Positions 25,160 to 34,161 of a stretch of 64,000 nt of DNA are shown piece by piece. This stretch comes from Acetobacteraceae bacterium (GTDB taxonomy: Bacteria; Pseudomonadota; Alphaproteobacteria; Acetobacterales; Acetobacteraceae): positions 492,470-556,469 of the forward strand of contig CANJLW010000001.1 of assembly GCA_947475245.1 (NCBI GenBank), read 5' to 3'. Position 1 is the stretch's first letter. The number at the start of each line of letters is the position of its first letter. The position numbers and the translations under genes are program-made. The notes below the pieces were generated by a model, which made no database searches, was not told where the DNA came from, and saw nothing but the letters and a program-made list of their open reading frames with translations.

Positions 25160-26368
25160 GTGCGGAGGCGACAGGTTTTGGTCGGTCTCGGGTCGTCGCT
25201 CGCGGCGTCGCCGAACGTGCTGGCCCAACCGCTTCCTGGCGTTGATCCCGCGCTGCCGTCCGGGGCACGTCAGGAAATCCGCTTATCGAACCTGCCGGAC
25301 AAGCGGGTGCTGTTTCAGCACACCGATCGCCCGCCCAATCTGGAAACACCGATCACCGCGCTCGACGGGGCGATCACCCCCAACGACCGTTTTTTCGTCC
25401 GCTATCATTTGCCGGTTCTGCCGACCCTGGACGAAATGGCGATTTGGTCGATGGAGATCGGGGGCGATGCGGCCACGCGGCCGCGCGTGGTCAAGATGAG
25501 CGATCTGAACGCCTTACCGCAGGAGGAGATCGTGGCGGTCTGCCAGTGCTCCGGTCTGCGCCGCGGCCTGTTCCAACCCTATGTCGCCGGGGTGCAATGG
25601 GGCCACGGGGCCGTCGGTTGCGCGACCTGGCGCGGGCCCAGGCTGCGCGACGTGCTGGCCTTGGCGGGCGTCAAGCCGGAAGCGGTGGAGATCTGGTTCG
25701 AAGGCGCGGACGGTCCGAACCTGACGGGTTCCCCGGATTATCGAAAAAGCCTTCCCGTTGCCAAGGCGATGGCGGATGAAACCATCCTCGCGACCGCGAT
25801 GAACGGCGCGCCGCTGCCGCTTCTGAACGGTAACCCGGTGCGAGTCGTCGTGCCCGGCTGGACGGCCACCTACTGGCTGAAACATGTCATGCGGATCGAG
25901 ATCAGCACCAAGGCACTCGATGCCTTTTGGATGCGTCCCGCCTATCGCGTTCCCGCCAATATGTTCCCGGTCGATCAGCCTTTCGTCTCGCAGCAACAGG
26001 GCGATACCTGGGCGATCACGGAAATGGTGGTGAATTCGCTGATCGCGTCCCCGCAAAATGGCGAGCAGGTAGGCCGAGCGGGGTTTACGGTGCGGGGCGT
26101 GGCGTGGGATCGCGGGTATGGGATTCGGCGAGTCGAGGTCTCGCTCGACGACGGGAAAACCTGGTTCGACGGATTGTTGGGCCGCGATTACGGCAACTAC
26201 GCGTTCCGGACGTTCTCGTTCTCTACCGGCAATCTGCCGATCGGGCCTCGATCTGTGTCCGTGCGCGCGACGAACAACAAGCGAGAGAGACAGGTCGATA
26301 CGCTGAAGGTCAACCCATCCGGGTATCACAACAACCTGCCGCACCGCATTCAGGTTCTGGTGGCATAG
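25160..26368 (+). CDS. sorA: Sulfite dehydrogenase, molybdopterin subunit (SorA type)
   Basis: This 402-residue periplasmic enzyme oxidises sulfite to sulfate and passes electrons to cytochrome c. It begins with a twin-Arg-type signal (MRRRQVLVGLGSSLAA). The Mo-ligand Cys is C130 in VAVCQCSGLRRGLFQ; most SorA proteins read SGNRRG there. The Moco domain (about 70-260) includes KSLPVAKAMADE and RVVVPGWTATYWLKH, and the C-terminal dimer domain (about 285-400) includes GVAWDRGYGIRRVEVSLDDG. Start is GTG 25160. A monoheme cytochrome gene follows after ten bases, as in sorAB operons. Confidence 0.9.
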   Translation: MRRRQVLVGLGSSLAASPNVLAQPLPGVDPALPSGARQEIRLSNLPDKRVLFQHTDRPPNLETPITALDGAITPNDRFFVRYHLPVLPTLDEMAIWSMEIGGDAATRPRVVKMSDLNALPQEEIVAVCQCSGLRRGLFQPYVAGVQWGHGAVGCATWRGPRLRDVLALAGVKPEAVEIWFEGADGPNLTGSPDYRKSLPVAKAMADETILATAMNGAPLPLLNGNPVRVVVPGWTATYWLKHVMRIEISTKALDAFWMRPAYRVPANMFPVDQPFVSQQQGDTWAITEMVVNSLIASPQNGEQVGRAGFTVRGVAWDRGYGIRRVEVSLDDGKTWFDGLLGRDYGNYAFRTFSFSTGNLPIGPRSVSVRATNNKRERQVDTLKVNPSGYHNNLPHRIQVLVA

Positions 26369-26378
26369 GCATGAAGCG

Positions 26379-26654
26379 GTGAGGCACGGTCTGATCGCGC
26401 TTTGTCTGATGCTGTGCGCGTCGTCGGCGTTTGCTCAGGCATTGCGGCCCGGGCCGGGCCAGGATGTGACCGAACAGGTCTGCGGGATCTGCCACACCGT
26501 TGGGTATATACGGATGAACGCCCCTTTCCTGACATCCGATCAGTGGAAAGGGGAGATCACCAAAATGAGGACTGCGTTCGGTGCGCCGATCGACGATGAG
26601 ACGGCGGCCACCGTGCTGGCGTACCTCAATCAGGCATACGGACCCGCACGATAA
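26379..26654 (+). CDS. sorB: Small monoheme cytochrome c, SorB-like
   Basis: A 91-residue c-type cytochrome with a signal peptide (LIALCLMLCASSAFA, cleavage near residue 19) and one heme site CGICH (C35, C38, H39). Candidate axial Met residues are M46 (RMNAPF) and M63 (KMRTAFG). It follows sorA by ten bases and is the likely electron acceptor for sulfite oxidation, passing electrons towards cytochrome c oxidase. Start is GTG 26379; an ATG eight bases earlier gives only a three-codon frame. Confidence 0.88.
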   Translation: MRHGLIALCLMLCASSAFAQALRPGPGQDVTEQVCGICHTVGYIRMNAPFLTSDQWKGEITKMRTAFGAPIDDETAATVLAYLNQAYGPAR

Positions 26655-26656
26655 AA

Positions 26657-26676
26657 GCGGGGGGCAAAGCCCCCGC
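26657..26676 (-). terminator. Terminator between convergent sorB and hbd
   Basis: GCGGGGG (26657-26663) and CCCCCGC (26670-26676) form a 7-bp stem. In the minus direction the stem is followed by TTTTAT, a good Rho-independent signal for the etfB-etfA-hbd operon. In the plus direction no U-run follows, so sorAB would be stopped less efficiently. Confidence 0.75.
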
Positions 26677-26678
26677 GG

Positions 26679-27608
26679 TCAGCGTGTCGGCCGGGGCGGG
26701 GACTGCGAGTAGTCGTAGAAGCCGCGGCCGGATTTACGCCCGAGCCAGCCTGCCTCGACATATTTCACCAGAAGCGGGCAGGGGCGGTATTTGCTGTCGG
26801 ACAGACCGTCGTACAGGACCTGCATGATGGACAGGCAGGTATCCAGTCCGATGAAGTCGGCGAGTTCCAGCGGCCCCATCGGATGGTTGGCGCCCAGGCG
26901 CATGGATGTGTCGATCGCGGAGACCGAGCCGACCCCTTCGTACAGGGCATAGACGGCTTCGTTGATCATCGGCACCAGGATGCGGTTGACGATGAAGGCC
27001 GGGAAATCTTCCGACACGGCGGTGATTTTGCCGAGTTTCTGGCCGAGAGCCTGAACGGCCTGGAATGTCGGTTCGTCGGTGGCGATGCCGCGGATGATTT
27101 CGACCAGCTTCATGACCGGAACCGGGTTCATGAAGTGCATCCCGATGAACTTCTCGGGGCGATCGGTCGCGGCACCCAGGCGGGTGATAGAAATCGAGGA
27201 GGTGTTGGAAGCAACCAGGCACGATGGCTTCAGGTTCGGGACAAGCGCCTTGTAGACAAGGCGCTTGACCTCTTCCTTTTCGGTCGCGGCTTCGATCACG
27301 AGGTCGGCGTCGCCGAGGTCGGCATAGTCGGACGTCGTGCTGACCAAAGCGAGTGCTTCGTCGCGCGCGTCGCTGGAGATGATGGAGCGGTTGACCTGGC
27401 GATCCAGGTTCCGCGCCATCGTCGCGAGTGCCTTGCCGAGAGCATCCGGCTTGACGTCAAGGAGAATGACCGGCAGCCCCGCCAAAGCGCAGACATGGGC
27501 GATACCGTTCCCCATCTGGCCCGCGCCGATGATGCCGATCTTACCGAGAACAGGCGGTTCGACCAGCATCGGTGCGGATGACGGGTTCAGCTTGACGTCA
27601 ACATTCAT
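26679..27608 (-). CDS. 3-hydroxybutyryl-CoA dehydrogenase
   Basis: A 309-residue NAD-dependent dehydrogenase interconverting 3-hydroxyacyl-CoA and 3-oxoacyl-CoA. The Rossmann motif is GIIGAGQMGNGIAH near residue 24, the catalytic His is in GMHFMNPVPVMKLVE near 160, and the C-terminal domain holds HPMGPLELADFIGLD near 245. Its first 20 residues are extra compared with many homologues. It is the last gene after etfB and etfA, an arrangement widely conserved in alphaproteobacteria that links acyl-CoA oxidation with electron transfer. Confidence 0.93.
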   Translation of the reverse strand: MNVDVKLNPSSAPMLVEPPVLGKIGIIGAGQMGNGIAHVCALAGLPVILLDVKPDALGKALATMARNLDRQVNRSIISSDARDEALALVSTTSDYADLGDADLVIEAATEKEEVKRLVYKALVPNLKPSCLVASNTSSISITRLGAATDRPEKFIGMHFMNPVPVMKLVEIIRGIATDEPTFQAVQALGQKLGKITAVSEDFPAFIVNRILVPMINEAVYALYEGVGSVSAIDTSMRLGANHPMGPLELADFIGLDTCLSIMQVLYDGLSDSKYRPCPLLVKYVEAGWLGRKSGRGFYDYSQSPPRPTR

Positions 27609-28544
27609 TCAGGTGCGCTCCAGTTCCGCTGCCAGTTCGGGCAGCGCGGTGAACAAATCTGCAACCAGGCCGTAATCGGCGACCTGGAAGATGGGCGCTT
27701 CCTCGTCTTTATTGATCGCGACGATGACTTTGCTGTCTTTCATCCCGGCAAGATGCTGGATCGCACCCGAGATGCCGACGGCAATGTACAGTTCCGGCGC
27801 GACGATTTTTCCGGTCTGACCGACCTGGAATTCATTGGGCACGAAGCCGGCATCGACGGCGGCGCGGGATGCGCCGACGGCGGCACCCAGCTTGTCGGCG
27901 ATGGGATCGAGCAGGCGGAAGTTGTCACCGTTCTGCATGCCGCGTCCACCGGAGATGACGACGCGCGCGGCGGTCAGTTCCGGACGTTCGCTTTTGGACA
28001 GTTCGGCGGACACGAACTTCGACAAGGCGGGCATCGTGCCGACGGATACGGCCTCGATCGCGGCATTGCCGCCTTCGGCGGCGATCGGATCGAAGCTGGC
28101 CGCGCGAACGGTGATCACCTTTTTGGTGTCCGACGACTTCACCGTGGCGAGCCCGTTCCCCGCATAGATAGGACGGACGAAGGTGTCGGCGTCTTCAACG
28201 CCGGCGATGTCGCTGATCGGCTGCACGTCGAGCAGCGCGGCGACGCGCGGCATGATGTTCTTGCCGACGGCGGTCGTGGCGGCCAGCAGGTGGGAGTAGT
28301 TCGGCGACAGCGCGATCAGCAGGGCCGCGGCGGGTTCAGCCAGCAAATGGTCCAGCGCGGCATTGTCGGCGACCAGCACCTTGGTCACGCCGGGCAGCTT
28401 TGCCGCGGCGGCGGCGGCGGCATCCAGACCGGCGCCGGCGACCAGAACATGCACTTCGCCCAGGGCGGTAGCCGCCGCCACGGCGCTGCGGGACGGCTGC
28501 TTGATGCCGGCCGCGTCGAATTCGAGCAGAACGAGGGACGTCAT
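27609..28544 (-). CDS. etfA: Electron transfer flavoprotein subunit alpha
   Basis: EtfA binds FAD and, with EtfB, carries electrons from acyl-CoA dehydrogenases to ETF-ubiquinone oxidoreductase. The 311-residue protein ends with the FAD-binding part: [10 protein letters not shown] near residue 196, [20 protein letters not shown] near 245, and [20 protein letters not shown] at 279-298. Length is normal. Its stop directly abuts the hbd start, and its ATG lies two bases after the etfB stop codon. Confidence 0.96.
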   Translation of the reverse strand: MTSLVLLEFDAAGIKQPSRSAVAAATALGEVHVLVAGAGLDAAAAAAAKLPGVTKVLVADNAALDHLLAEPAAALLIALSPNYSHLLAATTAVGKNIMPRVAALLDVQPISDIAGVEDADTFVRPIYAGNGLATVKSSDTKKVITVRAASFDPIAAEGGNAAIEAVSVGTMPALSKFVSAELSKSERPELTAARVVISGGRGMQNGDNFRLLDPIADKLGAAVGASRAAVDAGFVPNEFQVGQTGKIVAPELYIAVGISGAIQHLAGMKDSKVIVAINKDEEAPIFQVADYGLVADLFTALPELAAELERT

Positions 28545-28546
28545 GG

Positions 28547-29296
28547 TCAGATCACCTTCGCTTCGGTCTTGAGTTTGCTTACCAGTTCGGCAATCGAACC
28601 AACTTTCTGGCCGGCCTTACGCTTCGGCGGCTCGCTGACCTTGATCGTGGTCAGGCGCGGCGTCGGATCGACGCCCAGATCGGCCGGCTTCATGTTGGCG
28701 ATCGGCTTCTTGCGGGCCTTCATGATGTTGGGCAGCGACGCATAGCGCGGCTCATTCAGGCGCAGATCGGTGGTCACGATCGACGGCAGGGTCAGCTCGA
28801 CGGTTTCCAGACCGCCGTCGACTTCGCGCGTCACGGTCATCTGGCCGCCGGCGATTTCAAGCTTGCTGGCAAAGGTGCCTTGCGACCAGCCCAGCAGCGC
28901 GGCCAGCATTTGACCGGTCGCGCTCATGTCGTCGTCGATCGCCTGTTTGCCCAGGATGATCAGCCCGGGCTGTTCCTGATCGGCGATGGCCTTCAGCATC
29001 TTGGCAACGGCGAGCGGTTGCAGGTCGGCGTCGGATTCAACCAGGATACCGCGATCGGCCCCCATGGCGAGCGCCGTACGGATGGTTTCCGCGCACTGCG
29101 CGACGCCCAGGGACACCGCGATGACCTCGGTCGCCACGCCCTTTTCCTTAAGGCGAACGGCTTCCTCGACCGCGATTTCGTCGAACGGGTTCATCGACAT
29201 CTTGACCCCGGCGGTTTCGATGCCGGAGCCGTCGGTCTTAACCCGAACCTTCACGTTGTAATCGACAACCCGCTTGACGGGGACAAGAATTTTCAT
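28547..29296 (-). CDS. etfB: Electron transfer flavoprotein subunit beta
   Basis: The 249-residue AMP-binding partner of EtfA starts [19 protein letters not shown], the family N-terminus. It contains [16 protein letters not shown] near 38 and the signature [27 protein letters not shown] near 160-186, stated here only by position and ends. It is the first gene of the etfB-etfA-hbd operon. The 179-base region upstream shows no further gene. In many relatives a cobalamin adenosyltransferase gene lies between etfB and the HIG1-type gene; it is absent here. Confidence 0.96.
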   Translation of the reverse strand: MKILVPVKRVVDYNVKVRVKTDGSGIETAGVKMSMNPFDEIAVEEAVRLKEKGVATEVIAVSLGVAQCAETIRTALAMGADRGILVESDADLQPLAVAKMLKAIADQEQPGLIILGKQAIDDDMSATGQMLAALLGWSQGTFASKLEIAGGQMTVTREVDGGLETVELTLPSIVTTDLRLNEPRYASLPNIMKARKKPIANMKPADLGVDPTPRLTTIKVSEPPKRKAGQKVGSIAELVSKLKTEAKVI

Positions 29297-29475
29297 GGGG
29301 ATCCGTGCCGCTTATTGGGACGTGTTGAACCGCCGCGAGTACGTCGGGAAAGGGCGATAGCCCGCTTTCGGCCCCGCCTGTTCGCACCCGCAATAGAGCG
29401 GCGGACCATATGCAGGGGGGCGCGGTGTGTCAAACGCGACTCGCGCCTGTTTCAATAAGTCAGATCAGGGTCGCG

Positions 29476-29670
29476 CTACCCGCGCATCAGCGCCATCATC
29501 AGGACAAACAGCGCGACCGCGGCGCCCTGCAACAGCACGCGATACCGCATCAGGCGGTTGGATCGCGTGCGATCCTCCTCCCCCCTGGCCATGCCGATCA
29601 TCCCGGCCATCAGCATCCCGAAAGTCGCGAGCATCAGCAGGCCGATCACGACGGTGAAAAATGTCTTCAT
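29476..29670 (-). CDS. HIG1-domain twin-transmembrane protein
   Basis: A 64-residue protein with two membrane helices (about 3-27 and 46-62) joined by a short charged loop containing RSNRLMRYRVLLQ, the conserved core of hypoxia-induced (HIG_1_N) proteins. Mitochondrial homologues support cytochrome oxidase supercomplexes; bacterial ones are poorly studied. It lies upstream of etfB on the same strand, as in other alphaproteobacteria, and is divergent from the MscS gene. ATG 29670 is the only sensible start. Confidence 0.8.
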   Translation of the reverse strand: MKTFFTVVIGLLMLATFGMLMAGMIGMARGEEDRTRSNRLMRYRVLLQGAAVALFVLMMALMRG

Positions 29671-29764
29671 GGCCTGAGAATAGGCTGTCCGCCGGCATTG
29701 TGTAGGGTAGGGGCGTGCTTTTTACGTTGACCCGGACAGATGCCTTGTGATCGTACCCCTTTGT

Positions 29765-32053
29765 ATGATCCGCATCGTCTTTCTCCTGCTGCCGCTCCTT
29801 CTGTGCTCCGCCGGCCTGCGCGCCCAAGGCCAGAAGCCGGTGTCGCCCCCCGCCGCCGCCGCCCCCGCCATCTCGGCCGAACAAGCCCGTTCGGCCTTGG
29901 ACATGCTGAACGATCCGAAAAAGCGCGCGGCGTTCACGGCGACCTTGGAAGCGATCGTCAAGACGCAGGCAGTCCCCGGAGTGGTCGCCGCCGCGCCGCC
30001 GGAGCCGGCCAAGGAACCGCCGAAAGAGGGCGTGGTTCTGCCCCTGGCCCCGGACAGTCTCGGCGCGCAGGTCCTGGTCTCCGGCTCCGCATTCGTCAGC
30101 CAGATCGGCGATCAGCTGCTCGAAGCGTTCAATACCGTGCAAAGCCTGCCGCTGCTCTATGGATGGGTCGTCGTGATGGCGACCAATCCGGTGGCGCGCG
30201 GGGTGCTGGAAGATGCGTCCTGGCGCATCGCGCTGGCGCTGGTTTGCGCCTTCGCGGTTGAATACGCGCTGCGTCGCGCTTTCCGGCGTCCGATCGGCAG
30301 GGTGGAAGCGATCGTGCGACCGCAAGCCGAACGGATCGCGGAGTCCGAGGATTGGGAAGCCCGCGCGGAAGCGGGCGATCTGGAAGGCCCATCCTCGCGA
30401 CGACGCGCGGTTCAACTCATGGCGCGCCTGCGCCTTTTGCCCCGATTGCTGGCGCGCCTGGTCCTTGAACTGGCGCCGGTGGTTGGCATGGTCGTCGTCG
30501 GGCATCTGATCGCCGGTTCGATCCTGGGCGGGCAGACCGTCAGCCAGTTGGCCATCCTTGCCGTCGTCGATGCCTCCGCCCTGTCCACCGCCACGCTCTG
30601 CCTCCTGCGCATGATCCTGTCGCCGGGTAAGCCCGCGCTGCGTCTGGCGTCGGTGTCGGAGGCAACCGCCGTCCGAATCATGCGCGCCGTCCGTCGCCTG
30701 GTCCTGGTCGCGGTCTTTGGCTACGTGCTGACCGAGGTCAGCGTCCTGTTCGGCCTGTCCGACATTGCCCGCGATGCGTTGCAGAAGGCGGTCGGTCTCG
30801 TCCTTCACCTGCAAATCGCAATGATCGTGTTGAACAACAGGGATTCGGTCGCCGGTTGGCTGCGGTCTCTGGAAGTCAGTTCCGATCGTCTGGCGAAAGT
30901 CAGGGACCGCCTGGCGTCGATCTGGCACTGGCTGGCCCTGTTGTTGTTGGCGATGGGTTGGCTGCTGTGGGCCATCAAGGTCCAGCAGGGTTACATGACG
31001 CTGCTGGTTCATCTCCTCGCGACGATCGTGATCATCGCCCTCGCGCGCTTCGGCCTGACAGTCCTCCTCGGCGGCATCGAACGCAGGTTGGTCGTCACCC
31101 CGGAAACCTCCTCCCGTTTTCCCGGCATCGAGGCTCGGCTGCATTCCTATCACCCCATGGCATCGGCCGTTGCGCGCCTGGGCGTCTTCGTGACGACCGG
31201 ATTGCTGCTGCTGCAACTCTACGGACTCGGGCCGGTCACCTGGCTGTTTTCCAGCACGCTGGGGCTACGGATTCTGTCATCCGCCGGCACGATGGGGATA
31301 ACGCTTCTTCTGGCGTTGATCGTGTGGGAGGGCGCGAACGCCGCGATGCAGGGACATCTGGCGCATTTGCAGCGCGACGCGCAGACGGCGCGGTCCGCCC
31401 GCGTGCGCACGCTGTTGCCCCTACTGCGAACCGCCCTGCTGATCGCCATCGGCTCGGTGACCATTCTGACCGTATTGAGTGAGATCGGGGTCAATATCGC
31501 CCCGCTGCTGGCGGGCGCGGGCATCCTGGGCGTCGCGATCGGCTTCGGGTCGCAGAAGCTTGTGCAGGATCTGATCACCGGCATCTTCCTGCTGCTGGAA
31601 AATGCCATGCAGGTCGGCGACTGGGTGACCGTGTCCGGTCTGTCCGGCACGGTGGAGGCTCTGTCGGTGCGCACCATCCGCCTGCGCGCCGCGGATGGTT
31701 CCGTCCACATTATCCCCTTCAGTTCCGTCACGAGTGTGACCAACGTCAATCGCGGCATCGGCAACGCCGCGATCTCCGTGACCGTGGCGTTTGAGGAAGA
31801 TACCGACAAAGTGGTGGAGGAAATGAAGGCGATCGTCGCCGGCATGCGCGAGGACCCGATCTTCGCCCCGCGCATGCTGGGCGATCTGCAGGTCTGGGGG
31901 GTGGATAAACTCGACGGCGCCGCGGTGACGTTGACCGGTCAGGTGGTCTGTACGGATACCGGCCGTTGGTCTGTGCAGCGGGAGTTCAATCGGCGCATGA
32001 AGCGGCGCTTCCAGGCAGTCGGTATTCGGCTGTTCAACCAGGCGCCCGCGTAA
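29765..32053 (+). CDS. Large MscS-family mechanosensitive ion channel
   Basis: The 762-residue protein opens on hypo-osmotic membrane stretch. Order: signal peptide (IVFLLLPLLLCSAGLRA), a periplasmic Ala/Pro-rich part to about residue 115, roughly nine to eleven membrane helices (about 135-590) and the MscS core near the C-terminus. The pore helix and beta domain are seen in APLLAGAGILGVAIGFGSQ and LVQDLITGIFLLLENAMQVG, then VEALSVRTIRLRAADGS. This layout resembles the YbiO/YnaI-type large channels. I chose ATG 29765 over GTG 29747 because it begins the signal peptide. Confidence 0.9.
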   Translation: MIRIVFLLLPLLLCSAGLRAQGQKPVSPPAAAAPAISAEQARSALDMLNDPKKRAAFTATLEAIVKTQAVPGVVAAAPPEPAKEPPKEGVVLPLAPDSLGAQVLVSGSAFVSQIGDQLLEAFNTVQSLPLLYGWVVVMATNPVARGVLEDASWRIALALVCAFAVEYALRRAFRRPIGRVEAIVRPQAERIAESEDWEARAEAGDLEGPSSRRRAVQLMARLRLLPRLLARLVLELAPVVGMVVVGHLIAGSILGGQTVSQLAILAVVDASALSTATLCLLRMILSPGKPALRLASVSEATAVRIMRAVRRLVLVAVFGYVLTEVSVLFGLSDIARDALQKAVGLVLHLQIAMIVLNNRDSVAGWLRSLEVSSDRLAKVRDRLASIWHWLALLLLAMGWLLWAIKVQQGYMTLLVHLLATIVIIALARFGLTVLLGGIERRLVVTPETSSRFPGIEARLHSYHPMASAVARLGVFVTTGLLLLQLYGLGPVTWLFSSTLGLRILSSAGTMGITLLLALIVWEGANAAMQGHLAHLQRDAQTARSARVRTLLPLLRTALLIAIGSVTILTVLSEIGVNIAPLLAGAGILGVAIGFGSQKLVQDLITGIFLLLENAMQVGDWVTVSGLSGTVEALSVRTIRLRAADGSVHIIPFSSVTSVTNVNRGIGNAAISVTVAFEEDTDKVVEEMKAIVAGMREDPIFAPRMLGDLQVWGVDKLDGAAVTLTGQVVCTDTGRWSVQREFNRRMKRRFQAVGIRLFNQAPA

Positions 32054-32067
32054 ATAAGGATATCCCA

Positions 32068-32778
32068 ATGACGACTTCCGCGCGTCTCGCCGACCTGCTT
32101 CGGTCGGACGGCTTTGCTTTCGTCGGATCGGAGGAGATGCGCCGGACGCTGGAACGTGACGGCGGGCTCGGCGATTGGCGCGCTTTCGCCGGCAGTTGGG
32201 ACGATCTGGGGCTGGACACCTATATGGCCGATGGCGGGCGCTATCGGAAACGGCGCTTCGCCGCCTTCGCCGCGACCGCGGACGGGATCGTCCGAAAGCC
32301 GCACCAGCCGCACTATCAAAGCCGCGATTACAACAGCCTGAACGGCGGGATCGAACGATGGTTCGAACCTATCGAATCCGGTATCGCGGCCGGGCCGAGC
32401 ATGCGCGGGATTTTGGCTCTCTGTCAGTCGCTGTTCGAACAGTTGAGCACGATCACCCAATGGCATGTCGAAACACACCAGTTTCGGATCGAGGCGCGCG
32501 CGGGCACCGAAGGACGCCCAACCCCGGAAGGGATGCACCGAGACGGAGTCGACTTCGTCCTGGTTCTGCTGATCGGTCGGCGGAACATTGCGCGCGGGGT
32601 CACGACGACCCACGATCTCTCGGGAAAGGTCCTTGGCAGCTTTACCCTGACCGATCCATTGGACGCGGCGTTGGTCGACGATCGTCGGGTCATGCACGGC
32701 GTTACGGCGGTGGAACCGCTGGACGCGCGCGAACCGGGATTTCGCGACGTATTGGTGGTGACGTTTCGGCGGGAATAG
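32068..32778 (+). CDS. 2-oxoglutarate Fe(II) dioxygenase, PF10014 (amino acid hydroxylase) family
   Basis: A 236-residue protein with the motifs of the family that includes L-isoleucine 4-hydroxylase: H157 and D159 in MHRDGVDFVLV, H210 in DRRVMHGVTAVEP, and a C-terminal Arg (FRDVLVVTFRR) for 2-oxoglutarate. It would hydroxylate a free amino acid or similar compound. ATG 32068 is 14 bases after the MscS stop with AAGGA upstream. A CoA-transferase and a ThDP lyase follow after a 123-base gap on the same strand; a 2-hydroxylated or chain-hydroxylated product feeding them is possible but unproven. Confidence 0.85.
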   Translation: MTTSARLADLLRSDGFAFVGSEEMRRTLERDGGLGDWRAFAGSWDDLGLDTYMADGGRYRKRRFAAFAATADGIVRKPHQPHYQSRDYNSLNGGIERWFEPIESGIAAGPSMRGILALCQSLFEQLSTITQWHVETHQFRIEARAGTEGRPTPEGMHRDGVDFVLVLLIGRRNIARGVTTTHDLSGKVLGSFTLTDPLDAALVDDRRVMHGVTAVEPLDAREPGFRDVLVVTFRRE

Positions 32779-32901
32779 AGTGCGCCCGACTCTCGCATGT
32801 CTCGCGTGGGGCTTACGCTTCGCGCGCGATCGCGGTAGCGTCGTCGACAGGAAATCCGAACCGAACACCGGCGGACCGATAACGACGGAGGAAGAGCGTA
32901 G

Positions 32902-34134
32902 ATGGACAACGGCGGCGGCGGCCAATCTTGCCTTACGGGTGTGCGCATCCTCGATCTGACCCAATTTGAAGCCGGCCCGTCCTGCACGGAAGCCTTGGCC
33001 TGGTTGGGCGCGGAAGTCGTAAAGCTTGAGAATCCGAAAAGCGGCGATCCGGGCCGAGCGCTCGGGGGGAAGGCGGGGGCGCCGGACGATCCGTATTTTT
33101 TGCTGTTCAATGCGAACAAGAAGTCGATCACCGTCAACCTGAAGGATCCCAAGGGCCTGCAACTGGTCAAGGATCTCGCGAAGCAGGCCGACGTGATGGT
33201 CGAAAATTTCGCCCCCGGCGCGATTGAGCGTCTCGGGCTTGGCTACGACGTCATCAAGGCCATCAATCCCAGCATCGTCTATTGCCAGGTCAAAGGATTC
33301 GGCGAAGGCAGCCCGTACGAAAGCAACCTCGCCTTCGACATGATCGCCCAAGCCTGCGGCGGCACCATGAGCATCACCGGCGAACGCGACGGCCGTCCGT
33401 TGAAACCCGGCCCGTCGCTGGGCGACACGGGCACCGGCATGTTGTTGGCCGTCTCGATCCTGGGTGCCCTGTATCGACGCAAGGGCACCGGTCAGGGAGA
33501 GCATCTTCAGGTCGCGATGCAGGATGCCATGCTGCATTACATCCGCATTGCCTTTGCCGCGCAGTACCGCACCGGAGAGGCCGCGCCGCGCGCCGCCGAC
33601 AGCAGCGTGTCCGGCGCCAACCCGCCGATGGGGACTTTTCCCTGCAAGGGCGGCGGTCTGAACGATTACGTCTATGTGTTCACCAGCCGAGCGAATCCGG
33701 AACATTGGCGGCGGCTGCTGGGCGTGATCGGGCGGGAGGATCTGATCGGCGACGAACGTTACGGCAGCCCCGCCGCGCGCGCCGAACGGGCGGACGAAGT
33801 CAACGAGATGATTTCCGTCTGGACACGCAAGCACACCAAGCACGAGGCCATGGAGATTATCGGCGCCGCCGGCATCCCGGCCGGGGCGGTGCTGGACACA
33901 ATGGAACTCAGCAACGACCAGACCTTCGAGGATCGCGGCATCATGCCGGTGATCGATCATCCCACGGTCGGGAAGTTCAAGATGGTCGCGTGGCCGGTGC
34001 GCCACTCCGGCAGTCCACCGCCGGTGACTCCGGCGCCGCTGCTGGGCGCGAATAACGACGATGTGTTGACCAGTTGGCTGGGGCTTGCAACGAACGACGT
34101 CGCCGCCCTGCGGGCGAACGGCATCGTCGGCTGA
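32902..34134 (+). CDS. CaiB/BaiF class III CoA-transferase, formyl-CoA transferase-like
   Basis: This 410-residue enzyme transfers CoA between carboxylates. The catalytic Asp is D175 in SLGDTGTGMLLAVS. Neighbouring family motifs are FNANKKSITVNLKDPKG (about 69-85) and VENFAPGAIERLGLGYD (100-116). It is a paralogue of the product of 2313-3542. A ThDP lyase of the oxalyl-CoA decarboxylase family starts 27 bases later, the usual order for frc-oxc, where formyl-CoA released by the lyase donates CoA to the next acid. An oxalate role is one reading; a 2-hydroxy acid is another. Ribosome site GGAGGA precedes ATG 32902. Confidence 0.87.
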   Translation: MDNGGGGQSCLTGVRILDLTQFEAGPSCTEALAWLGAEVVKLENPKSGDPGRALGGKAGAPDDPYFLLFNANKKSITVNLKDPKGLQLVKDLAKQADVMVENFAPGAIERLGLGYDVIKAINPSIVYCQVKGFGEGSPYESNLAFDMIAQACGGTMSITGERDGRPLKPGPSLGDTGTGMLLAVSILGALYRRKGTGQGEHLQVAMQDAMLHYIRIAFAAQYRTGEAAPRAADSSVSGANPPMGTFPCKGGGLNDYVYVFTSRANPEHWRRLLGVIGREDLIGDERYGSPAARAERADEVNEMISVWTRKHTKHEAMEIIGAAGIPAGAVLDTMELSNDQTFEDRGIMPVIDHPTVGKFKMVAWPVRHSGSPPPVTPAPLLGANNDDVLTSWLGLATNDVAALRANGIVG

Positions 34135-34161
34135 ATTTACCAACAAAGGAGACTGTACAAG

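Noticed and set aside
31939..34146. A 735-codon open frame on the minus strand opposite the dioxygenase and CoA-transferase
   Set aside because: The opposite strand has complete, motif-bearing genes with ribosome sites; this frame has none.
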